This document shows, one piece after another, positions 11,201 through 20,945 of a stretch of 47,479 bases of DNA. The stretch spans positions 26,121 to 73,599 of the forward strand of contig DF237426.1 of NCBI GenBank assembly GCA_000708835.1, given 5' to 3'. The position numbers and the translations under genes are program-made. The notes under the pieces are model-generated. The model saw nothing but the letters and a program-made list of their open reading frames with translations. It did not search any database and was not told the DNA's origin. This DNA comes from Klebsormidium nitens. Its lineage: Eukaryota > Streptophyta > Klebsormidiophyceae > Klebsormidiales > Klebsormidiaceae. Numbering within the stretch: position 1 is the first letter of the stretch; each line of letters opens with the position of its first letter.

Positions 11201-13566
11201 GAACAAGTTCTCGATAATAAATACGGAATTTGGGCAAACACAGAACTTGCAAAATCAATTTTAGATTCGTCGCAGGGGCGCGAACGGGATCATCGTTGTG
11301 TACGCGGTGAACGACCAGACGAGCTTCGAGCACGTGTCCAAGTGGCTGGGCGACATGGAGAAGTTTGCGCCGGAAGAAGCGGTGCGGCTGCTGATCGGGA
11401 ACAAGTGCGACCTCGAGATTGAGCGGCAGGTATGTTGCGACGGTATTAGAGTACAATACCGTGTTTGATTTCGGCATTAAACCAATTTCATTCGGACTGC
11501 CGAAAATTCTGGAAAATACTTTTCTTCGATGACGAAAAGGTCGGGGGGGAAACCTGCGCGTTGAAGGTTGATTATGGTTACTTTCAGCAGAGTGCTATTT
11601 TGACGAATTGTTTGGGAAATACCGAACTTTTTGCCGAAATGGCTGATTGCTTCATAAGGATTTCTTCGGCACCCAGACCGACAAATTTAAAAGCTGGTAC
11701 GGCAGTAAGCTCTTGACTTGACGTCAGAATCCCAACTCATGAGACCATGTGCTCCGCACCCATGACCGTTCGTAAGCCCCAAACTAACCCTTTGCGTCCC
11801 AGGCTGGCAAATTTACTATTTCCTAAGGCTCACTCTTAACTATAGTGTCATGTCTTGCGGCAGGTGACGACGGAGGAAGGGGAGGAGCTCGCGGCCAGCC
11901 TCGGGGTGCCCTTCATCGAAACCAGCGCAAAGTGAGTATATGGTGACGTCAATTCGTGCTGCCATCCTGATCCTTCATCTTGTCGTTCTTTGGCTTTCTG
12001 CTATTACTGGCGGTCCGATTCGGGTCTTGGGGTGTCCTTCGTCGAGTTCCAACGCAGATTGCATCAATGTTAACGTCATGGTTGGTTCATGGGGACGACA
12101 TTATGCCTTCCGGATGACGTCTGTCGGGCTTTCGGGTTTTCCGGTAGTGCGGGTCAGATCCTGGACCTAATCTCGAGACGAGCGCGTCGGCTGAGTGCTT
12201 CTGACGTCATCTTTCCTCGTGGAGACGTCACTAGGGGACCTTCCACTTTCTGGTGGCCACAGCCAGGGTCACAAACCGCCCCAGGCAAAATCGGTAACAA
12301 CCGGTTCCATGCAACCGGTTTCGAGAGCAGCCTGGCCATTCCGCCCAAACCCCAAACCTGAATAGCCTTGACCCGGAAAGGGTTAGTTACAAGGTCAGTT
12401 CTCTGGGCGGATGTCCCAACACCACGTTCTGGAGGCCTGGTTAAGCATAGTTTCACAGCTATTTTAGCCTTAACCCATGTGTTGTTAGGGGTTTAACATG
12501 CTCCTCTTTTGAACCGAGGACCTTCAAGCGCCTGGTAGAGTCGTGTGAAGCAATCTGAGCCGTCTATTCGTGAATCAGGGTATCGGACGGTGCGGAGCAT
12601 ACTTTTCGGCATTGGAGTGGCGGTTTGTGACCCTGGCCACAGCTTCACCGACGTCATGACAAGAACAGCGAGATCAGGAAGGATGTATACTTTCGTCATG
12701 TTTCGAAACCCCCTTCATTGATACGAGCCAGAGAGAGTGCTTGGTTGTGGGGCCAGCGAAAAGCCGTGGGGATAATTTTGGTGGGCTTTAGGGTGGAGTC
12801 AGCGGATAGTTAGCGAGTCGTTTCGTGCTCGTGTCATGCCTTTAGGTTCGCGCAACCTGATCAAATTCCTGGCTTCCATCCCCTGACGAGCGCACATTGG
12901 AGAGTGCTGATGTCATAGTAACGGCAGCGGGCTTTTATAGTGTCATGCTCCTCGTCTTGGTTTCTTACGTGATCAGGTTCCGTTGTTTGGTCTGTGATGG
13001 TCAGGTGCTTTTACCATGAAAAAGGAGAAGCGAGTGGACAGCTGGGCTGCTATGTGACATCATTGTGACCTCAAAGTGTTGTGGGTTTTGCTTACTATCT
13101 GATTTTCTTTTTCGCACAGAGTTGTGGATGGGTGGTTGCATACGGAAATTTTAGTCGGCAGATGCATACAGTGGTCCCTTTCAGGAAGGCGTGCAGACGG
13201 AAAGGTTGACCGTTTGATTTGACGCAAACCTCAAAAGGCGCCTCAGCCAATCGCTTACAGTCTTCCATCAGGCTAGAAAACACCTCTGGCCCGATAGCTC
13301 GCCGGGGCCCGAATTTTTAGGCTACAACTCCTCTGAGGATTACCTCGCATGTCAACATTTAACTGCGTACACCGCTTCGAGTCTGACGCCATTTCTTCTC
13401 ACTCCGATTCCGCAGGGACTCTACGAACATCGAAGAAGCGTTCGTTTGCATCGCCAAGGCCATCCAAGAGAAGCAGACGCTGATGGCGCCTGCGCGGAGT
13501 CGAGACGCCGTGTCCATCACCGCAGTGACTGGCAAGAAGGCCAAAGGGGGCTGCTGTGGGGGCTGA
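8292..13566 (+). CDS. Rab1/RabD-like small GTPase, 8 exons, 209 aa
   Basis: Exons: 8292-8361, 8611-8661, 9293-9357, 9812-9831, 10215-10265, 11276-11429, 11864-11931 and 13416-13566. All introns are GT-AG, phases agree and the spliced length is 630 bases including the stop. All GTP-binding boxes are present: GDAGVGKS (P loop, about residue 21), the switch I Thr in STIGMDF, WDTAGQERFRT, NKCD and ETSAK. Rab signatures IGMDF, KLQIW, RFRTIT and YYRGA are intact. The protein ends KGGCCGG, a double-Cys geranylgeranylation signal for membrane anchoring. It is closest in motif content to Rab1/RabD, which act in ER-to-Golgi traffic. It is divergent, with SPYYRGA instead of SSYYRGA and VVYAVND where Rab1 has VVYDVTD. 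The ATG context AAAATGGCC is favourable. Introns 5 and 7 contain decayed duplicates of exons 6 and 7. Confidence 0.93.
11007..11069 (+). pseudogene. Decayed duplicate of Rab exon 6, copy 1
   Basis: This follows CTGCAG like a splice acceptor and repeats the start of exon 6 (GGCGCGAACGG, then the GCTTCGAGCACG stretch). One extra G shifts the frame, and an in-frame stop follows CACACGCCG. It lies 133 bases before the second copy. It cannot replace the real exon. Confidence 0.75.
11140..11205 (+). pseudogene. Duplicate of Rab exon 6, copy 2, still open
   Basis: After TTTCTGCAG the sequence encodes GANRIIVVYAVNDQTSFEL, matching the true exon 6 product except for a Gly-to-Arg change and a different end. 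Similarity stops after about 65 bases and no GT donor ends a full exon here. The frame stays open through the intron into the true exon 6 region, but in a different frame from it. The acceptor looks usable, so occasional mis-splicing is conceivable. Confidence 0.75.
12027..12060 (+). pseudogene. Faint echo of Rab exon 7 end inside intron 7
   Basis: GGGGTGTCCTTCGTCGAG resembles the exon 7 stretch GGGGTGCCCTTCATCGAA and is followed by AACGCAG against AGCGCAAAG. A second, weaker echo (CCCTTCATTGATACGAG) starts at 12711. The pre-exon-7 12-mer TATAGTGTCATG recurs at 12937. The copies are too decayed to be coding. Confidence 0.45.
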
Positions 13567-15485
13567 AACTTTTCCGCCCACTGTCCGCCCGAGCATTGCA
13601 CAGCGGGGACTGCTTAACGCCAAATGTACAGATTGTAGAATAGAGCTTGCAATTGCATGCGAGCATATTTCAGAAAAGTGGGGCAGATGCGTGGCAACCA
13701 ACCGGACTTCTTTTATGAGCTGTTCCTGCAGAATCGACGCTGAAGTACCGACTGACTGGTTGAGGGAAGGCGGGACAACTGGGTCTGTACTATAAGGTCT
13801 AGCCGGCTTGAAGTTCAATCTTTGATGTTGGTATATATATGCAACTGATTCCTGCTGCAATCCTTTCCATGTCCAGCTTATCATGCACACTGATCGCAAG
13901 GTGACATGCTCGCAGGGCCGCTGTGCCTGTGCCAGTCGCACGGCCACGTACAGGTCAGTGAGCTAGTACCTTCAGTACGGCATCAAGCCTGGCTCCTCGC
14001 ATGCGATCAATTGTTGCCTTACGGTAATCAAATGACATTGGACGTATTCCAGGCTTAGTAATAATCGATATAGGACTGCCATCATGGCATGTGCCACATG
14101 CAGTCCTAGTATTGTAATATGCCGCGTTCAATGCAGGCAGCTCCTACCTCCGACGCGGGCCGCGGGTGGTCTTGTTGACCTGCGAGCCCTTCGTATGTGG
14201 TACCGTTGGTGCGTAGATCATTTAGTCAATCGTACTTTATAAGCATGTCATGCACTGCCAAGTATATGCTGTTCATAAGATTCAAACGTTTACATGCAAA
14301 CGACCTGTCCGGCCTAGTTCCGACACACCGTAGCCACCTGGCACCTCATGAGGTCGAAGTGCATGTTATATTGCATCGATGCCAATATATCCTAAAATCG
14401 GCCGCTCAAAGTGTGATTGGACATAGGTTCTAATCGATTGCACGGCATCATTAGGTGAGGGCGAAGCCGAAGTCGATAAATGAGGAGCGTAATCGCTTCA
14501 TGCAAAGGGCCAAACTTTTGCAAACGCTGTCCTTCTCAAATTTCGATGCTAGTGCTTGTCGACGGAGAGAACGCCATACCTTTGGGGTTACACACACATT
14601 GAGTATTCAAACAATAAACAAGGTGCAATATGGATTGCCTGTTTGAGGCGGACACGTATCCATCGGACAGTAACTTTGACAGACAGATCGGATTTTTCTC
14701 GAAGCTCGAGTAGCCACTCGTCTAGCTGTCCGCGAAAGCAGTCAAGAAAGCTGAGGCCCGGTGCCATCAAAGCCCTTCGACAACATCCTAGCGTACCTGG
14801 GCGCCTCCAAGCCACATGCGTCCGCGCGCAACTTGGCAAGGAGCGGGACTGGAGCTCCCAATGTATTGAGCGGCGGGGAAGCATTGCATTTATTGATCGA
14901 CAGCTAGAGCTGGATCGAGCGATCACGAAGCGGGGCGCCGTCGGCAAGCAGCTTGGGATTGTAGTCGGTGCCGCGGCGCTGCACGCGAGCGAGCCCGCGC
15001 AAGCTTTGGATCCTGGATGGCCCTTTCGGTACATGCAGTGGGGCCATTTCGTGGCAACTTGCGCCCTGCTGGAGTTTCAAGCAGTGTGTGCTCCTATCTT
15101 GCTTAATATGTCTTTTCAGGTCAACGTGCATCTGACATTGCAGCCCCTTTTAAGCAAGTTTCTCGACTCGGACATCGTCTTTAAGTTGGGTCTTTCCACA
15201 AGTTCACAAGGGGCGTCGAGCGAGAAACATCTCGTCTTTCTCGCGCCCTCTTTGCATGAGTTGAAGGGACCTCAGCGGTAACCGCCCCACTCAGGGATCA
15301 TTCAGAGAAGGAGTGAGGAAAGAACAGCGGAACTTGGAGACGTGGCAGCACCCACGGGGTGGGAAGCAGTGCGCTCGGCAAGAAGCTTCCTTTGCCCGGA
15401 GTCGGTTTGGTGAAGGCCCGGACGACGCTGCCAAGGACGCGTGCACGCCAGACGAACGTCAAGAAGGAGGCGCGCGCGTACCTGC
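13567..15485. other. Region downstream of the Rab gene, no supported gene
   Basis: This presumably starts with the Rab 3' untranslated region. Several open frames on both strands at 14556-15281 overlap each other and match nothing I recognise. A GC-rich patch at about 14900-15010 could hold an exon on either strand. On the minus strand its end reads GTDYNPKLLADGAPLRDRS before a stop at 14904, but I cannot assign it. Confidence 0.3.
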
Positions 15486-18400
15486 ATGGCCGCGGAGGAG
15501 GGTGTACGCGCCGCGGACGGCCGCGAGCTGTGCCAGATTGGAGGTAAGTAAAGGGGGCGCGCGCGCCCGCTACAGCAGAGGAGCAACCGGGAACCGTCCG
15601 GAACGTAACGCCGGGACGGCGTTGCGTCAAGAGCATTGCTGGGGGTCTACGAAATGCGGAAAGGTTGGAGTGCCGTCCATGTCGTAGAAAGGGCGCCCAG
15701 CGGACGCATTCTCGGGGGGCGCTGGGTTGAAAACTCCGTTTGGGATGTACAAACGAGCATTTCGGACCAATATCCGAGTGGGGGGCCATCCAGAAGTAGA
15801 ATCCGGGCAGGGCAGGATCGATTTGAAAGAGTCGAAGCCCACGAACATATTCTACAGGACTCGGCGGGTCTCGGATTCAGCTTAAATCGCAACCTCTATG
15901 ACAACGTGGCTCAAATCATCCGTTAGTTCGCTGCTGAATCGTGTTCATGCTTGAACATGAGCACTTCTTAGAACTCTGTCATTGGCCTTTGCGGCCGCGG
16001 CCCTCTCGCGCCGCTTCTCCTGCCTTCCTGACTGCCTCAGGATCAGGATAGGCGCCTCGAACGCCGACAGGCCCCGTATACCTACGTACGTCTTCTGAAG
16101 CTCATTCTGCCGCGCGCGCTCGAGGCCGCGCCGCCGCGTTTTCATGCGAGAGCGCAAGCGTGACGTGGCAACTTCGTAGATCATCATCGGCCCACTGGAA
16201 AACGGCGGCGAATTGATAAGGGGAGGCAGCTAGCTGGCCGTTCGATGATCCTCGCTGCATGCATCCTTGCAGCTCGTCGAGAAATAAAATGGCCTCGTTC
16301 TCACGACATACAATGTAATCAGATGAACCGTTCGAATGCCCTGCCAAAACCATGCTTACCTTGGTAGCATTCTTTCTGTCTCGTTCAGTAGATATTAATC
16401 AATCTTGAACCAGACCCAAACCCATGGCAACAACAAGCTCTCAACCGCGCTCTGATTGACTGCAAAACTTATCTGTGACCGGCTTCTGCTTGGCATGCTT
16501 GCGCCGTGTTTTGTAAATTTGCCCGACAGAGGACAACGCATCCTCCGAGGAATCGATGGCAGGAGCGCTTCAATCCATGCGCGCTTAAGCTAGCGGCTGT
16601 TCAGGATTCTATGTGCTGCTTGTCTGCAAAGGAACAAAGCAATTCTAGAAAACTGTGAGAGTCTGCTTACTTCCTAGCCAGCTTGTACAAAGCTCATATA
16701 ATTAGCTGCGCGGACTTGTGAATCAAGAGTCAACATGGGCCTGTCGTGTTTCGCTAAGCAACTGCCTTCCGCTTCCATAGGCAAGGCCTCTGGCACCATC
16801 TGCCGTAGCGGTAGCTCGTATAAGGAGCCTGGAAATGAAACAGAGACAGCAAAGCGCCAAAGGTTGCCGTGCTCCATGGTGAGCAGCTAAAAATAATTTG
16901 TCCCTGGCTTTCCATGTAAACTACGGACACATAGAGCAGGCTCTACAATTGAATCAGGGTGCCTTGCAAAGTTTGATCAGGGCCCGTTACAATCAATGAA
17001 TGCCCTTCTCCTTGATAGCAGTTTTGCGAAAAGAGTTGGTGACAAGTGCTACAGATTATAACATAGACACGTAATCCACTTGGAACTTGATGATAGGGGA
17101 CCAGTCTGGCGTTCTGCATACCGCTCCACATGTGCGGTGCAGTGCGTTCAGAATATGGCATGGATGGAGTATGGTTTGAAGGCAATGAAGGTTTTCTTTG
17201 GGGCGACTTGTCGTATCCAACTGTAGCCTCCCATCCCCTTGAGTTGTGGCAAGTATTGTCAATGCACAGAGGTGCTAAGGAGGTCTGCGTCCAGGCGAGA
17301 GAGATCTTGACTTTTTGGGTAGAGCACGATCTCTATAAAGCGCCGTGCAGATTCTCGAGCAAGGGGAGAAGGCTTTTGTGAGAAGGCTTTTGTCTGTGCT
17401 GGATCCAATCTGAGGTGTCGCCACGAAGTTTCTCCTCTTGTGACAAAATCTATTTTCAAGTCTCCGTACCCGAACGCGTCGGTTCGTTACATCTCTATTT
17501 GGAACATGAAAACACGACACAGTTGGTCAGGGAATCTTTATGGAAAAACAAAGTCATAGCTTAGACTTGCAAATCGTCTTTGGATTTGTGCCTCAGGTCG
17601 ATCTTTTGAATGAAGAACAAAAGAGCATCCTTTTCAAACAGGGGCTAGGCAGGAGGTCGGATGCAGAATGCAATCTGACGCTTCCGAGGCTGCTGATCTT
17701 CTTCCTGAGTTCCTAAAGTAGCTGGTTTCTAAAGTAAAGAAAAGATGCGTGGTTGACATTTCCTGAGCTTTCAAAGCCAGGGTCCTCGAAAGCGTCGATA
17801 CGAAGCATTCGGGAGCCCGCTCTAATGTGTTATCATTGACGAGCTCGATGCTTATTGGAAGCAGGAGGCAAATCGGCAGCTCCGGCCTACAGAGGCCCGA
17901 CCTTCGCAAGGCCATGCTGGAGTGTTCAGCCTGATCGGGGCGTCGAGGCGGACTCGTGGCGAGCTGCAGAGGCGACGGAGTAACGAGCAGGTATGTTGTT
18001 TCGCAGCAACGTTAAGCGGACTCTTTTTAGAAGCGAGGTGCGGTGGAAGCTTCGCTCATATAGCACATATAAGTAAAGACCTGAGCCCGCACACAACTGT
18101 CTGCGTTTCGGTTTCTCGTAAGCTAGAACGGAGGTCTTTTGAGAACGACTGGCATGATTCCACGTACATTGAAGTTCCTCGCTAGAGAGTCAGCGGTCAG
18201 CAAACCCCGGCAGCCTTTCGTTTGCAGCTCTCTAAAACTGGCTTTAACTGGTCGAATTCAAGTGATTGGGCTCCCATCATTTGGCAGATTCATAGTTCCT
18301 GCATTCAGACCCAAAGCTCGTTCTGGCGGCGTCTCAAGGTGCAGAGTCGAAAAATCCACTAAGGCCGCTGAAACGGTTGGCAAGCGTGCATGGCAGGGGC

Positions 18401-18688
18401 ACAAGCCAGAAGTGCGAAGCCTACATTTTTGAAGGCCCTGATCCGATCAAGAATACTGCGGGCGCGCGCCAGCTTTTCGATGTCTTCGCCTTTGCTGGCC
18501 GGAATCCCACTATGAACTTTCATTTGTAGGAGGGGTCGGATCAGATCAATTCGGAGACGTCGACGGCGCAGGAAGGATCCACTACGACTTCTCAGCAGGC
18601 AAGCTCGTGCGACCCAGTTGTAAACGATTACTATCAGCTAGCCGATGTGCGTATTGCAGACCACTGCGCCACTCAAACTGCTTACTAG
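15486..18688 (+). CDS. Tentative multi-exon gene, function unknown
   Basis: Three pieces suggest a plus-strand gene. A possible first exon starts at ATG 15486 (MAAEEGVRAADGRELCQIG) and ends in a consensus donor, GTAAGT, at 15544. A penultimate exon around 17843-17990 reads LDAYWKQEANRQL to RRRSNEQ and ends in GTATGT. A last exon runs 18530-18688, after the acceptor CATTTGTAG, and reads EGSDQINSETSTAQEGS to HCATQTAY and a stop. The last two join in phase 0. The acceptor of the penultimate exon is poor, and the middle exons were not found. Open frames on the minus strand at 15945-16353, including MKTRRRGLERARQNELQKT, compete as coding. No known domain is recognised, so the whole call is weak and the first piece may belong to another gene. 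Confidence 0.28.
15945..16187 (-). other. Open basic reading frame, possible exon
   Basis: The minus strand encodes an Arg- and Ala-rich, probably helical segment (RRRGLERARQNELQK, later GRQEKRRERAAAAKAND). A plausible acceptor, CCGTTTTCCAG, lies upstream at about 16200. The plus strand over the same DNA also has an open phase after CTGCCTCAG. I do not recognise either product, and only one strand can be right. Confidence 0.25.
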
Positions 18689-20945
18689 CGCCACCGTAAT
18701 TCTGCTTATGTCATCTTGAGCAAGATTAATCACAACTTTCCTTGCTCTGCCAGAAACTGAGGCCACAAGCGGTAAGGGTAGGTTAACGGCACCCGGTTTT
18801 ATACTTCAAGAGGGAGTTCGCACGCCGTGCCCGGAACGTAACTTCTGGTCAAATTTACTCCTCAGAGGGCTAACTTGAAAATTATGGCCTTTTTGGTCAC
18901 GGGCAGACGTGCAAACCACCTGTTTTGGAGGTCTAGTTATGGTGGGTTTACCAGCCGTTTTAAACCTGACCACGATTAATTCAGCCATTAACCTCTGTTT
19001 GCTATCAACCGAGGCCAATATGTGCCTCGGGAAATAGGGAAGATCAAATCGTGACAGTCCAATCGGCAGAATTTTCAATCCGGCGGCGCAGAGCATATCG
19101 GCAGCCCTCAAGCAGGACTCGCTTGTGGCCCCTGGCCAGACCTTCGAAATCGCTCATCTGTAGGGCAACGAGATCCCTCTGGACGTATGTATGTTGTCTG
19201 CAATCCCGGGAGATGTGTTGATTTGACAGCCTGCTCATATATTCAATCGGCTTTTCCCTCTCAAGATTACGGAAGCCCTTGGGCAGTGTGAACTCACGAA
19301 CTTCCCGGCTCCAACTAGAAAGTGTTCGTCTTCACGCTTGTTCGAAACCTTGCGTGAAGCCGCTCCAAGCAGAACTCAAGTTAGCGCTTTTGAGCGAAAG
19401 TACCTTTTTTTGTGGAAAAGATCTTTACTGCTGTTAAACACTTCGATGCATCCTACTTGGAAGCCACCGCCGCCCCTCACCAAGTTCAGCGCATCAGGCC
19501 ATCGAAGTCTTAAATGAGAATCTAGTGCTCACGTACTCAGCGATGTACGTGAGTAACTTAAATTCAATATTGCCCCAGTAAAGCAGGACCGTGACCATTG
19601 ATACTGCATCGTGCGGAGTTGAGCCTCGTTAGCCCAACGCGGATGTAGCATCATTGCATGGAACATGCTACCGGCCATTTTAGTCTGGATAAATTAAATC
19701 GCAATACTGGCCCGGGCTGCGGGGACGTAATCATTTGCAGAGGAAGGCGGGGGTCGGAGGAAGACAGAAGGCAATCAGGGACGGTATAGGTGGGCAACCA
19801 CGGATAAGTATAAGCGATCGGCGGCCCTGCCAGTAGGCTATATATACTAAATGAACTGCTAAATTGGACCCACCATATGATAACAATGCCGCCAGGCTTG
19901 GCTGTACGCAGATATTTGAATACGGTCCATGCATGTTCAGTGCAGCTACTTAGCTTTGAAAGCTTGAAAGAAGGCAAATTCTTAGCCTGCGCCGGTTTGT
20001 ACCATGTGTCACAACTTAAGGTGGTCGTTCAAAGTCAAGTTTGATCGTCGTTATAAGCAAGCATGGAGCGGAACTTCAAAGCTAAGAGGAGAAATGTCCG
20101 GTTGGCCAAACTAGCCTGGCATGCCCGCAATGATTAAGTAAGATCCGCACAGAGGTTTTGACATGATCAGTCAAATTTGGGCTCCTCGTAAACACAAAGT
20201 GGGCCTTGCCCACGTGCTTCACGACGCCGTCGCTGGCAAACGCCAGGCCGACGTCAGCAGTACAGTGGTGATGGTCACGAAATCAGCGGCGTCACAATTT
20301 TCATACTAATTCGATCAGGTATACCGATCATTCGCTCCACATGCCGTGCGTGACAGTGACAGCTGCTGAGCATGCATGAGATGCATGATCCCGTATACTT
20401 ATTGTTTACCCCTCCAGCTATTTGATTTCAAAGACCTAGTATACGGCAGTGAGTCCAAAGCACTCAGTGCGGGCTGCAGATGGCCCTGGTCCCCTGAGTT
20501 CGGTGTTGAAAATTATATCGAAGACATGCAAAAAGACAATCATAGGCTATAGCATAGCTCTAGCTGAAGGCCGCAGTCATTCGCAATGGCAAGTAATCAT
20601 TCAAAACAAGACGTAAAGTAGGCATATGGCGCTTTTTTGTTACTGCATACCGGAACTTGCGACTTGGTGAATGCCGAAAAGACTGTGCACATATGCATAG
20701 ATGGAACGTGTCGGGCTTGCCGCCTTGACCGGGCTGACTCCTTTTGCATCTGTAAATCGGTAGTTGCAGTGAAACATGCGTGTTAAGTTGTCGGCTCCAT
20801 TCTGCATGCTCTTTAAAAGGCCCCGGCTTTGCAGATGTCCTTGCTTGGAATGGAGTCATAATTTGCACTGGGACTTCATGTCGAGAGTATTTTCAATTAC
20901 TAAGGACCTCGGGCTCGCCCATACGCGCCCGTTGTATCTTTCGCA
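18689..20945. other. Intergenic stretch with no supported gene
   Basis: The stretch is AT-richer than the exons, with only short overlapping open frames. A small GC-rich island at about 20205-20265 reads DGVVKHVGKAHFVFTRSPN on the minus strand after a possible acceptor (GTTTGCCAG). It could be a stray exon of an unknown gene. The sequence around 18900-18975 resembles part of Rab intron 7 (12415-12480) and may be a dispersed repeat. Confidence 0.3.

Noticed and set aside
14556-15281. 241-codon plus-strand open frame with a 148-codon minus-strand rival
   Set aside because: Both are open over the same DNA with no recognised motif or splice support, so neither can be preferred.
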